Positions 33,265-44,929 of a DNA stretch of 64,000 bases are shown here, one piece after another. How positions within the stretch are numbered: position 1 is the first letter of the stretch; each line of letters opens with the position of its first letter. The stretch covers positions 1 to 64,000 of the forward strand of contig JAAOOA010001158.1 of NCBI GenBank assembly GCA_012861695.1, given 5' to 3'. The notes under the pieces are model-generated. The model was not told the origin of the DNA. It saw only the letters and a list, made by a program, of their open reading frames with translations, and searched no databases. A program made the translations under genes and the position numbers. Source of the DNA: Trematomus loennbergii. Lineage: Eukaryota; Chordata; Actinopteri; Perciformes; Nototheniidae.

Positions 33265-34932
33265 GTGGATGTTTGCTGGAAGCACAATAACTGCATGTTT
33301 TGCATTGCTTTTAAATTTCAGTTAATATAGTGGTGAGAGACTCCCGATACATTAGATTTATAAGTTCATTAATTAATTTCCCGGTGAGCATGAAGCTTTT
33401 CAGAGTGGGGTTTTTCTCAGCTACGAGTTCTTTTGGAAATTGCTCTCCTTATCCGCATGCCCCCTGATTGCTAGGCCCTGTCGGGTTAGACAGCGCAGTT
33501 GCTCCATCATTCCATCTCTTCTTTTTCCCTGCTCAATACGCTGTTGTTTGACAAGCTGTATGTTGACTGGTGTTTGACTGAAGAAAGCGCACTTGTTTTT
33601 AATACACTCTCTGTGGAAATTAGACTTTTCGAGGCTTGGGCACTTTTTCCAGTTATTAACTCCGATATTAACAAAGCTATCATCTCCACATGTTGAGAAA
33701 GTTACAAGCCGTTTGACAGCAGCAAATCTGCATATTTCACAGAAGGCCCGTTTAGTGGTTTTGCAAAGAATTAACCACTCTCTGTTTTTGTACCATTCTG
33801 CGTTGAAGTACCTTTCTCTTTGCCCAAATAATCTAGCGGTCAGTTAGCTGCAGCTTTACCCGTCTCAATGTCCCGACAACAAACCTCCATGCAGTCGGAA
33901 CCAGCCTGTTTCGGTTCAACGACGGCGGTGGCGGCGGTTTTGACAGTCTCTGCGGCCGCAGAGGAGCTGCTTTTGGGTTCATCTGGCTTCGCTGTTTCTA
34001 TGATTGATGAAGGTCCAGGCTCCGGAGACGTGGATGTCAGGGATGTGACCTTCCAGTTGTTAATTTAAGTTTAGATTGACTGTATAGTTTTCTTCTGCGC
34101 TGGTTCTTCTGACGTGTTTGCAAGTGTATATTTTTTCTATCTAGGTTAACGGCTGACACACACAGAACAACGTAACAAATAATCTAAACAACGTAACAAA
34201 TAAACAAATCTAAGCTTTTTTATTGGTTGTAATTTACATGGATACATTTGAATGGTGTGACAATGTCCTATTTGATTGGGTTAAAATGTACATATTCTTC
34301 CTGTTATGTCTGCCTGCTTTATTTTACCTAATGCAAAGTGACGAAGGGAAGATAGGGGAAGCCCGCGAGTGTGTGTGTGTATATACGTGTGTGTTTGTGT
34401 TTGTTTCCCGGGGAAAACACTCACGAGAAACACCGGCTGTTATGCCTGCAGTGACGTAAAGTTACTCCGTTGCTTGTAATTATGCCGTTACAAGCTTCAA
34501 AGTTGTATTTATCATCTGAATTTGCCAAAACAAGTTTAATATTCTGAAAGCCAAGACTTTGTTTATTTGAAATCAGATAAAAACAAACTGTAACGGACCC
34601 TGCGTGTTATCTATGATTGCTATACGCCTTACATTCATAATTTCAGCAGAGGGAGGGGAAGCGGCACGGTGGAACAGCAGAGTGGCGAGTGAGAGCTTTA
34701 CAAGCTTAAAAAATGCCTGTAGCTAATGAGATTGAATATAACAATCAAACATAACAAAATATACACAGCTATATATCAGATCGCATTTTAGATGCGACTT
34801 TAGAGTAGAGGGGAATTATTGAAACGGGATTTGTACAGTGTTCCACGGCATCCGCCGCTGCGAAAATGTGGGGCAGGGCTGAAGAGTGGGGGGGCAAATG
34901 GCCCCCTGGCCCCCCCGCTTCCGGCGCCCTTG
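33265..34932. other. Unrecognised interior of the composite insertion
   Basis: Moderately GC-balanced sequence with short open frames (33868-34065, Ala/Val-rich) but no recognisable domain. The last 60 bp are G/C-homopolymer-rich and lead into the right hAT-type end. Confidence 0.35.
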
Positions 34933-35165
34933 GTTGGAACGTCTTCCCGTAGGAAACGAGGTTAGAACTTAGGAAACGAAGGCTAGAACGTCATCCAGTA
35001 CGAAACGTAGCTGCCTGTAGAAAGGTTGGAACGTCTTTCCGTAGGTAACGAAGGTTGGAACGTCTTCCCGTAAGTAACGAAGGTTGGAACGTCTTCCCGT
35101 AGGTAACGAAGGTTGGAACGTCTTCCCGTAAGTAACGAAGGTTGGAACGTCTTCCCGTAGGAAAC
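34933..35165 (+). repeat. 29-bp minisatellite, main part
   Basis: Units of ggttggaacgtcttcccgta plus ggtaacgaa (29 bp), clearest from 35024 to 35160 (five near-identical units) and degenerate before that. Confidence 0.9.
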
Positions 35166-35269
35166 AATGTTTTTTTACAGATTAACCGGAATAAAATGTA
35201 GTTATAATGCGGGAAGAAACACCAGAGCACCTGGTGTAAACCCGGTTTGAAATGATTGACTTGGGGGGG

Positions 35270-36601
35270 GGGGGTGGAGGTGAAGTTATATGGCCATTTC
35301 TTCCTCCAGTAGTCCGATCGGTTGGGAACGGTGACAAGGCCTGAGAAAATTATAATGGACAGGAAAACATAGAAATCCCTCACAGTCAGCATTTTCCAAA
35401 CATGCTTCTTTCCAGCCTGCAGTCTTTTCAGGGCGTTGGCGTTCGTGTTGGAAATGATTGTATGAACCAATGAAGCGCTAAAAAAAAGTCTGAAAATGGA
35501 GAGGGGAGACCATGCTACAGTGGGGTCGAGCGCTGGGCCTGGGACCCTGGCTGGTGTGAAATTCAGTGGCTCTGGTGTTTGGTCATTCTCCTCTCTGTTG
35601 TGCCACCCGAGTTCTTCTTCTGTCATTCTGGAAGAGGAAGAACCTTGGCCACGCTTCCTGCGTTTTACACATTTATCTGATGCTTTTCCTTTTCCTGGCT
35701 GAGGAGCGGGAGCCCCACCTCGGCCACGCTTCCTTTGGTTTACAGATGCATCTGACGCTGCAGAAAGCTGGTAGAAACCAGACGATGGTAGCTTTGGAAG
35801 TGAGTGCTTTTTGGATGCAGGCTGAGTGGCCAATACTGGTGCAGATCTCTTTCTGGAGGAATGTGATGGTGAGGCAGGTGTGGCAGGTGTGGGCTGGGTG
35901 AAAGTAGGCAGTGGTGAAGCCATTGCATCCTCATCTCCATCACTATGAAAAGAAATGTGGAAAAACAAAGAGATTACATTAATTCCTGTAATTCCTGTTT
36001 CCTTGGCAGTAAACATGCCATTTTGAGTGTGTGAATGCAACACATCTAGTGACTATAGAGCATTTCATCCTCTCATCTCAACACTGGCCAACCCTGTCTC
36101 CTAAAAATGATGTTCCCACAGAACTAAACTCCAACTAAATACGTTTATTTTCTACATATTTTTGCCATTTATTGTCTTGCTTATAATAATGATAATAGTC
36201 ATTTATAAATACCATTTTAGAGCACACATTTGAAATCGACGATCGAGCTCGATATATGGTTAAATTAAAATCAGTAGGCGAGGCTGTAATTTCGCCAGCT
36301 GTTACTCTCATGAGCAAGGCAGAAAATAATAGTTTTATTATAGCGCTGTATTATTATTTATTAACTATATGAATAATTGTACACCAAATAACTAAGTAAT
36401 AGATAAAAACAGAGAGATTACATACCTTTCCCGTGGTGGAATTTCATCATCAGAGTCACAACGCTCCGGGTTCCGTTCTGCCTGCAGGAGATCCTCGTCG
36501 TCTGACTCAGAATCAACAGGTAACATGTCTGCATCGCTGTCAGCATTAGTCACCATTTCCATTGCCTGTAAAGTCGTAAGCATCTCTTTCCTGCAAGCCA
36601 T
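35270..36601 (-). pseudogene. piggyBac-type transposase, N-terminal half
   Basis: Exon 1 is 36601-36426 (MACRKEMLTTLQAMEMVTNA followed by an acidic stretch) with a GTATGT donor. Exon 2 is 35942-35270 and joins in frame (AG/T makes Ser). It encodes a Ser/Pro/Lys-rich linker, then NFTPARVPGPALDPTVAWSP, LFFSASLVHTIISNTNANAL, MLTVRDFYVFLSIIIFSGLV and YWRKKWPYNF, the start of the DDE_Tnp_1_7 domain. Homology stops at a run of 12 Cs near 35264-35275, so the catalytic aspartates and the C-terminal cysteine domain are missing. It cannot be active. Confidence 0.8.
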
Positions 36602-36725
36602 TATTACAAGTATAGCAAGTATAGCAAAATTCCTAAACGCCAATCTTGTAGTCTGCTCCGTTATCTGCTGTCCGCTCTGTGCGCTCTGGGTCCTGCTGCA
36701 ATTCCTCTTGTTTACGTTGTTTACG

Positions 36726-37851
36726 CAACTCCGGTTCAAGCTCCGTGCTAGAGCTTTTCAGGTTCGGAACCGGTACTTCGGTTTAGCTCCGGCTCTTTTC
36801 ACACCGCTCAGAGACCGACTGGTGCCGCTGCTGCTGCTGCGTCATGACGTTACAGTTTACGTCGCTGATTTTCTCCCCAACGGAGCTCACCTCACAACAA
36901 CAACGGGCCGGGGACTGCGTTGCTTTTAATCATACGAAACCAGATTAAATTAAATAACGACTTCTCCAACCTTATACTTTTCTCCAGAGTGCCGTGGTTC
37001 ATTGTTTATTAATGTGTTTCAGCGGCATTTACCGACCGCTGCAGTGCTGGCGGCTGCTCTTCCACGAGTGTATTCTCCCGTTAGCTCCGGGTTAGCTCAC
37101 ACGGCTCTAAAGTATTCACTGTCTGACTGTCACACAAGCAGCTTATACATATCCCCAGTTCCCCTTAAGTGAATGTGTGTCAGTCTGAATTGACGCTGTT
37201 TGGTGTCAGTCTGAATTGACGCTGTTTGGCATCACAACGCTGTTATGAAAGTTTCTCTGGTATAACATGGGTGATGTTAGCATAGCAACCGAAGCTAAAC
37301 TGACTACTTGCTAAGCCGTTTTCTCCAGGCACTTTTTACCGACGTATTTTTCATTATGATTCTACTTGTGATAGTCGGACATGACAACCTGTGCAGCCCA
37401 TGTATTGATTCCATCCGATAGCTGCTATAATAACAAACAAAACGTCTGCCTGCTCTCCACAATGATCAATAACAGCGAACGGATGGTCAAAGTAAGGTAC
37501 AAATAAACAGAATCACACGAAGCCTGGTTAGTGTTGCCTGACTTTATAAAGTGTGTTTTTTTTTAACAAGTGTGTGGTTGCGTTCTAGTCACTTTGCTCA
37601 GCGCTACTGCTTGTTACAACTTTTATTTGCCGTACTCGCCTTAACTGTTAGCTCAGGTTAATCTCGCCCCCCTCCAACGTAAGCGTGACGTATGCGGTTC
37701 TTGCTTCTACACAGACAACTTTTTGGTGCTCGAAACGAACCGGATTCCGGAGCTTAGAGGCTGCTCCGCTGCGGTGTGAACAGGAAAACCCGGTGCTTTT
37801 CAAGCTCCAGCACCGAACCGGCCCCGAAACACCGTTGGTGTGAATGGGGTA
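36726..37851 (-). mobile_element. CCCCTTTCACACC element, copy B (reverse)
   Basis: Inverted relative to copies A, C and D: it starts cgcaactccggttcaagctc and ends ggtgtgaatggggta. The terminal 15 bp on the left side are missing, where the sequence meets the region upstream of the piggyBac-type gene. Confidence 0.7.
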
Positions 37852-37934
37852 GTAGTAAACACTGCGTAGAGTCTGCTGCGTAATGTGTGTGCCGCTGGCA
37901 TTCACAATTTATACTTTACGCAGGACCATATCTA

Positions 37935-38662
37935 TGGAACCCATTGGTCGATTTGAGTGATTTACACCTTTTTCTTAACCATTAGATCCAATAGAATCCG
38001 ATGGGCAGTTCCAAAATCTACGTAAACATTACCATTGCGGAGGTAATAGAGAAACAAACGAAGCACATCTGAAAGTACAAGCCTTGACTGCAAAACTTTA
38101 TACCCAGTTTATTGCCATAAATATGATCATGTATTATCAGTAAAAAATTCTACGTGACACAGACACATTGGATTAACCTTGAGCGGCGTTTTTATTCCGT
38201 TGAACACAACTTTTGATCACAAATCAAAAAAGGTAAGATGTAATTATTGTAATATTTTTGAAACCGGATGTTGTTTACTTTCTCTTTTCTGGCTGAAAGC
38301 TCCGCAAATTCGGGGTCGTACAGTGATGACACTACATGTATGGAATATGTGGAGTCTCAGCTTTAATCGGATATCTTGTTTGTGCAGTTACGATAAGTAA
38401 TAAGGGCATTTTGAGAGTGAGTGCTGTGCAAAACTCCGTTAGCATTAGTTAGCATTTTTTCGCAAAATGCTAATTCTAAGGCTTGGTATTACTCTTGTGT
38501 TTCTTTTAGCTAAAAATGGTTCATATCTTCAGTTAGCTGAGATTATTACCGTTAATCTGGTGCTACACATTAATAGTTTCATAAATTTAAGAAGCCCTGA
38601 GACATTATCTAAAAAAAAGAAAAGTGGGAGGGGTCCAATGGGGGGATCGCCGGGCTTAAAAT
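37935..38662 (+). repeat. Unclassified repeat, copy 2 (partner at 25480)
   Basis: Same order of blocks as 25480-26222 with about 10-20 percent differences, judging by eye. It lacks the duplicated aatctctttataaccgctag segment. Confidence 0.5.
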
Positions 38663-38753
38663 AATTTTTTTTAAATGGAAAGCTGGAAAGATAGTTTTGT
38701 ACCGTAATATATTTGTTGTCAATTCGTGTTGACTATTCCCTATATGTCAACAG

Positions 38754-40225
38754 ACTCCGGACTTGGTCCATGGTTCTTCTGTCATCTTAAGGAAAATGGA
38801 AGGTGAGAATGGTGTAAAGTAAATCAACGTTTGGCAAGAAGACTAAACGACAGAGAATAGTAAAAGGAGTTATATTTTTCTTAATTTAAGGCATTTATTT
38901 AAAACTACTTGTCGTCGGTTAATTTAAAGTTATAAAGTATAAGTTGTGTGACATAGACGGTGCGGTGGGCAATGGGGGATGGGGATGGCTTTTTGATTCT
39001 TTCACCTCCATTGTTGTTTTTCTTCACAGCTTCACATCAGACGTTCTCTGATGTTACTTCTTTGTTGGCCAGTGCTGGTGGCCAGTGTGTCTTCTGTCAA
39101 AAAATGAACTTGCAAATAAGGTTCACCTTCAGATAAAGCATATCAGAGAAGCAGTTTATTTTTTGGAAAATAACCAAGGTATTAAGTATAAAAGAAAGAT
39201 GTTATACATTACATTTTGATTCATTAATATTTGAAAAATGTTTAATGCATGTTAACAATTTCACTTTTTTCAGAGAAATTTGTGATCGCCTGCCTCTGCA
39301 AGGATGTTGAAAATGCATCCAGAAGTCATTACCATTGCCCATTTTGCCATTATAGAACATTCACACGATCCGCCACCATCATCAATCATTTTAAAAGCAT
39401 GCATGGTAGGTTTTTCTGCATTTAAAAAAATGTAATCTTTATGGCAAGCAGCTGAATCATCCAACTATATATGCTGTTAAATGATAGTGCCTAGTGTGTC
39501 AGGCGAAAACAACTAATACACAGCTAGATGCAGTAAACTCATATCATAAAAAATGTTTTCCAATATGTTGAATATAAGTAATATTTCTGTCTTTATAATT
39601 TTTTGTATAACATCACTGCATTCTCCACAAAAATAACATAATTGCATTTACTTATTCAATTTCATTATGCAATTGTGCGCCATATTTAATTATTTGTATT
39701 CACATTGTCTTTCTCCTACAGCTCTTACTTCGTCAAAAAAAAACGAGGTAATACAAGTCACTTTTTTTCAATCATCTGCTGTGTTTTTATTTAATTTTTA
39801 TGAAGTGAGTCTTTTATGACAAGTAAGTGCTATGTTGTGCATTCATAACAAATGTTAGAAGTCCCTTGTCATGACATTGCTATGTACTTCAGAACATTAC
39901 ATGTGAACTGAAAAATGCTATACTGCCATGATATTAATTTTTACGATTTCACCGTCATACTGTTGGAACCATCTCCATTGCACTACTGTTGATTAATGAT
40001 CATGTTATTTCAAATAAGATATTAATGATGTATGTGAATTATTTCCCTTAAAATCATTCCCTGAAATTGGTGTATCATGTCATCATCAGTGATGGGGATT
40101 CACCAGCATTGTCATAGATTGCTGTTCCCCATAAGCATTTGTTATACGTTTACATTTTGACCAATGTTAATAACTGTTTTTGTTGTTGTTGTCTTTTGCA
40201 GCGACCCAAAAACGGAAAGCAGATG
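38754..40225 (+). pseudogene. Orphan gene fragment with CxxC and C2H2 finger
   Basis: Exons with correct borders can be read at 38754-38802 (PDLVHGSSVILRKME), 39030-39178 (GGQCVFCQK, then after a one-base loss in an A run NKVHLQIKHIREAVYFLEN) and 39274-39405 (KFVIACLCKDVENASRSHYH, CPFCHYRTFTRSATIINHFK, SMH). The last fits C-x2-C-x13-H-x4-H. Small exon-like pieces follow at 39721-39749 and 40201-40225, where a repeat cuts the gene. The layout resembles multi-exon fish proteins of unknown function that pair CxxC knuckles with a single C2H2 finger; I cannot name it. It may derive from a transposon-encoded protein. Confidence 0.5.
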
Positions 40226-40849
40226 ACACTGCGGACCTCTGTGTCGCCTGTCAGCGCAGCTTACATGATGCCGTTTAAAATATAATATAAATATAATAAT
40301 ATAGGCGGTGTCGGCCGTCAGCGAACCGATCCGGCCTTTCTGCGCGACTGTCACTCAAATGCGGGACATAGTCTTAATTTCGTGGTAGCCTACTCGGGAC
40401 AAATAATAAAGATGCTGTGTGTGCAGTGACAGTTCCGCACACAGCGGGACATCTGTTCACCCTACACACTCACACACACACGGTGCTGCCCCTCACACAC
40501 ACACGCTTCAAATCAAGTTGCATAAATGCTTGAGCTACGTTTTTATTACAACTACTGTGAAATCTGCCTATTATGTTTTCGTCATTATTACAACAAATAC
40601 ATACTTGCAACTGAGGCAATGATTTTATATTTATTAGACTATAAAAAAAATTCATGCTTCAAATAAGTGGGGGTACGGTGTACCCCCGCGTCCAACGCCC
40701 ACTAAACCAGTGGTCATGCCTAAACAGCGACATTTTACACGATAAATCGGGTTTAAATAGCAGCATTTGCCACGGAAGGCGAGTGGCAGCTACCGTAAAC
40801 CTTCTGGCATCTTGTGGCAACTCCCGTTCAGCAGCGGCAGATGCCTCGG
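40226..40849. repeat. 620-bp duplicated block, copy 1
   Basis: From acctctgtgtcgcctgtcag to ttcagcagcggcagatg this block is repeated in direct orientation at 42072-42690 with only minor changes. Its first 250 bp are also the inverted relative of about 11955-12240. Confidence 0.85.
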
Positions 40850-40965
40850 CAAGTTGTGGCATCTGTGGCAAGTTGTGGCATCTGTGGCATATGCCGGTGG
40901 CAAGTTGTGGCATCTGTGGCATCTGTGGCATATGCCGGTGGCAAGTTGTGGCAATCAATGCATTC
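40800..40965 (+). repeat. Short tandem repeat of tggcatctgtggc
   Basis: Imperfect repeats of tggcatctgtggcatatgcc and ggtggcaagt. They produce the Gly/Ile/Cys-rich spurious frames here. Confidence 0.85.
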
Positions 40966-41040
40966 TAATAGCGGGTACATTTTACACGTTGGCGGTTTTA
41001 GGTAGGCTATACAGCGACCCCTGGCGGTTCTAGTGTTAAG

Positions 41041-41919
41041 CAGGGCTGCCAACACTCACGCATTGAGCGTGAGAGTCACGCAATTAACCCATATCTCACG
41101 CACTCACGCCACACTTGCCTTTCCTCACGCAAAGTTTTCGTCCAAAATAAATGTATATAAATATAAAAATAAAGTGAAGGAACAGCAAACTGAGCGGTCT
41201 ACGAAATGAGACGGTCTTTTGGCTTAGTTCAGTAAAGTTGGAACGATATTGGGAGATTCTGATTTCACGGATCAATAACTCATGAACAAAACGTTATTCA
41301 GACACAAATGACGTCTCCTAAGTACCGTGGTTAAGGTTGACAACGAACTACAATCACATTTTGAAAAAAAAAAGCCAATATGCGCCGTCCTCCGAGCTGG
41401 ACACATTACATTGGTCTCTGTCAGGGACCGTCTGCAAAGTGCAACTCCGAAAAAAGAGAATACAATAATATTCAATCCCTATTATACAGCTTATTACTAC
41501 CAAACTCACTACACACATCAAGTCTCCTGGTGGTCATACTACAGCAAGGAGTTTTGAAGAATATGCTTTTGAATAATTTTGGGAATATTTATAATGTAAA
41601 TCTTCGATAAATATGGCATCATCTTAAATAACTTTACTATTATACTATACAGTATATACAGTGAATTGCCCGACCGGCCCACTTCGGTACCGGCCCATTC
41701 CCAATGACCAGTCCGCCCCTGCCCCTAGAGGAGGTGACACACTTATAAAATAGCACTTTACCTCTGTTTTACACCTATATGCAGCGCCCGGTACATTAAT
41801 GGGAAACCTAGTTTGTACATGTTCAATACATTTGTAACACTGTACACATGAACGTTTCTTTTTTCGGTTCACCAAAAAAAAAATCTCACTCCAAGCTGAA
41901 CTCAAATGTTGGCAGCCCT
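41041..41919. mobile_element. hAT MITE with exact 8-bp duplication
   Basis: The ends are cagggctgccaacactca and, reversed, agggctgccaacatttgag. The 8-bp target duplication gtgttaag is at 41033-41040 and 41920-41927. It has 879 bp and no transposase. Confidence 0.8.
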
Positions 41920-42071
41920 GTGTTAAGTAAAAGTAGAAGTAGCCTACCTAAATGTAGGAATACTCTGTTACAAGTAAAAGTCCTGCATTAAAATGTTACT
42001 CAACTAAAAGCGCAAAATTATTACACACTTTGGACGCGCCCGTGAACTGTCAACGGAGGTGGGGTGGGGGG

Positions 42072-42690
42072 GTACACTGTGGACCTCTGTGTCGCCTGTC
42101 AGCGCAGCTTACATGATGCCGTTTAAATATATATAAATATAATAATATAGGGCGGTGTCGGCCGTCAGCGAACCGATCCGGCCTTTCTGCGCGACTGTCA
42201 CTCAAATGCGGGACATAGTCTTAATTTCGTGGTAGCCTACTCGGGACAAATAATAAAGATGCTGTGTGTGCAGTGACAGTTCCGCACACAGCGGGACATC
42301 TGTTCACCCTACACACTCACACACACACGGTGCTGCCCCTCACACACACGCTTCAAATCAAGTTGCATAAATGCTTGAGCTACGTTTTTATTACAACTAC
42401 TGTGAAATCTGCCTATTATGTTTTCGTCATTATTACAACAAATACATACTTGCAACTGAGGCAATGATTTTATATTTATTAGACTATTAAAAAAATTCAT
42501 GCTTCAAATAAGTGGGGGTACGGCGTACCACCGTGTCCAACGCCCACTAAACCAGTGGTCATGCCTAAACAGCGACATTTTACACGATAAATACGGGTTT
42601 AAATAGCAGCATTTGCCACGGAAGGCGAGTGGCAGCTACCGTAAACCTTCTGGCATCTTGTGGCAACTCCCGTTCAGCAGCGGCAGATGT
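42072..42690. repeat. 620-bp duplicated block, copy 2
   Basis: Direct copy of 40226-40849. The G-rich stretch just before it (ggtggggtggggggg) parallels the C-run next to the relative at about 12241. Confidence 0.85.
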
Positions 42691-43140
42691 ATGGGCATAG
42701 ATATGTCTCATAATTATTTGTGTGAACAGAAAAATAATTTGTGTGTAAATATGTGATTTGTAAATGTAAAACACCATCCACAAATGCATTTAAAAGATTT
42801 GCAAACTCACAAATAAATTTGCAAATGTAAAACGGATCTGCAAATACGCTAAATATTTTCACAAATAAAAAAAAGATCTGTGAATATCTCTTTAACATTT
42901 ACAACTTTCGATCAGGCATTTGTGAATCCATTTTGTATTTGTCGACCAAAAATGCGCTTGTGGATCTCAAATCTCTGCTTGTGGATCTCAAATCTCTGCT
43001 TGTGGATCGTCTTTTTACACACACGGAATTTTGAGACATACTTTCCGCCGGTCTCGGCAAAAAATCTACTCGTGTCACTCGGTTGTTTTCGGAAACCACG
43101 TGATGGCCTGCTGATGACGACATTTCCGCATGATTTCAAA
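42691..43140. repeat. Diverged repeat rich in gcaaatgtaaaacggatctg
   Basis: Contains a 23-bp direct repeat (gcttgtggatctcaaatctc at 42957 and 42980). It is probably a relic of an abundant fish DNA element; the ends are not defined. Confidence 0.4.
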
Positions 43141-43605
43141 GTAAGAGCATGATGGCTTGTTTAATGCTCTGTTTTTTTATTATAATGAACAGCGGAACGT
43201 TAGATGCATTCTTCATCACCATCATCATCATGTTATAGTGATACAGTTAGTTTGTGTTAGTTTATTGGTTCAATACAGCATATATCGAGCACATCCGTAT
43301 GCATTGATGTTGAAGTAGAGGCTATACGCCACTTTCGGGTCCCGGGGGAGCCTGGCAGCGAAGCAGCCAGAGGAAACTCTTTCTTCATTGTTTTTTGTGT
43401 ATTCAGTCAAGCGGGTCAAAGTTACAAAGCACTTCACATATTATTAATCGCCCTAGTTTTACCTTACCAGTGCAGATAAGGTCATCTGTAGAAAAGCACC
43501 GTATTTAGGTCAGCCTTCATAGTAAGGCTACATTAAAAGAGAGAGAGAGAGAGCAAGATTGTTGTTGCTGCGCTAACAGATATTAGAAGCTGTTTCTACA
43601 ACTTA
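43141..43605. other. No gene seen; short GA microsatellite
   Basis: A (GA)n tract lies at about 43540-43553. Nothing else is recognised. Confidence 0.4.
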
Positions 43606-44748
43606 CCCCTTTCACACCAACAGTGTTTCAGGGCCGGTTCGGTGCTGGTGCTTGAAAAGCACCGGGTTTTCCTGTTCACACCGCAGCGGAGCAGCGTCAT
43701 AGCTCCGGAATCCGGTTCGTTTCGAGCACCAAAAAGTTGTCCGTCTAGAAGCAAGAACCGCATACGTCACGCTTACGTCGGAGGGGGGCGAGATTAACCT
43801 GAGCTAACACTTAAGGCGAGTACGGCAAATAAAAGTTGTAACAAGCAGTAGTGCTGAGCAAAGTGACTAGAACGCAACCACACACTTGTTAAAAAAAACA
43901 CACTTTATAAAGTCAGGCAACACTAACCAGGCTTCGTGTGATTCTGTTTATTTGTACCTTACTTTGACCATCCGTTCGCTGTTATTGATCATTGTGGAGA
44001 GCAGGCAGACGTTTTGTTTGTTATTATAGCAGCTATCGGATGGAATCAATACATGGGCTGCACAGGTTGTCATGTCCGACTATCACAAGTAGAATCATAA
44101 TGAAAAATACGTCGGTAAAAAGTGCCTGTAGAAAACTGCTTAGCAAGTATTCAGTTTAGCTTCGGTTGCTATGCTAACATCACCCATGTTATACCAGAGA
44201 AACTTTCATAACAGCGTTGTGATGCCAAACAGCGTCAATTCAGACTGACACCAAACAGCGTCAATTCAGACTGACACACATTCACTTAAGGGGAACTGGG
44301 GATATGTATCAGCTGCTTGTGTGACAGTCAGACAGTGAATACTTTAGAGCCGTGTGAGCTAACCCGGAGCTAACGGGAGAATAAACTCCCGTTGAAGAGC
44401 AGCCGGCCAGCACTGCAGCGGTCGGTAAATGCCGCTGAAACACATTAATAAACAATGAACCACGGCACTCTGGAGAAAAGTATAAGGTTGGAGAAGTCGT
44501 TATTTAATTTAATCTGGCTTCGTATGATTAAAAGCAACGCAGTCCCCGGCCCGTTGTTGTTGTGAGGTGAGCTCCGGCGTTGGGGAGAAACTCAGCGACG
44601 TAAACTGTGACGTCATGACGCAGCAGCGGCAGCACCAGTCGGTCTCTGAGCGGTGTGAAAAGAGCCGGCGCTAAACCGAAGAACCGGTTCTGAACCAGAA
44701 AAGCTCTAGCACGGAGCTTGAACCGGAGTTGCGTTGGTGTGAAAGGGG
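43606..44748. mobile_element. CCCCTTTCACACC element, copy C
   Basis: A full-length copy with cccctttcacaccaac and gttggtgtgaaagggg ends. It contains a direct duplication of cagcgtcaattcagactgac at about 44230-44275 that copy D lacks. Confidence 0.75.
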
Positions 44749-44929
44749 AAAGGAAAGTCCTCTCCTGTCAGATAACGTCAGCTCAGTGAGCTAAAGGACT
44801 CTCTCAGTGTTTAGATAGTTCACTTTAGTCTAAGTTATCAGTGGGTCTCAAAACAGTTTGATCACCATTTATGTAAACAAGTATTTCCGAGGCACAGTTT
44901 ATATGATCATTATAGTTATAAAACAATAA

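Larger units (their letters stand above)
28218..34932. mobile_element. Composite 6.7-kb hAT-type insertion
   Basis: The ends are caggcacgccggat and, reversed, caagggcgccggaa. The 8-bp repeat gttggaac flanks both sides (28210-28217 and 34933-34940), as expected for hAT. The target is a minisatellite whose units also contain that octamer, so the duplication is supportive rather than conclusive. Inside are two nested hAT copies, a beta-tubulin fragment, a CCCCTTTCACACC element and unrecognised sequence. No transposase is readable. Confidence 0.5.

Noticed and set aside
40654..41033. Gly/Ile/Cys-rich small proteins
   Set aside because: Produced by the tggcatctgtggc tandem repeat; equally long frames exist on the other strand.
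42264..42467. Small protein frames duplicated at 40419 and 42264
   Set aside because: They lie in the non-coding 620-bp repeat block; the similarity reflects DNA duplication and there is no codon bias.
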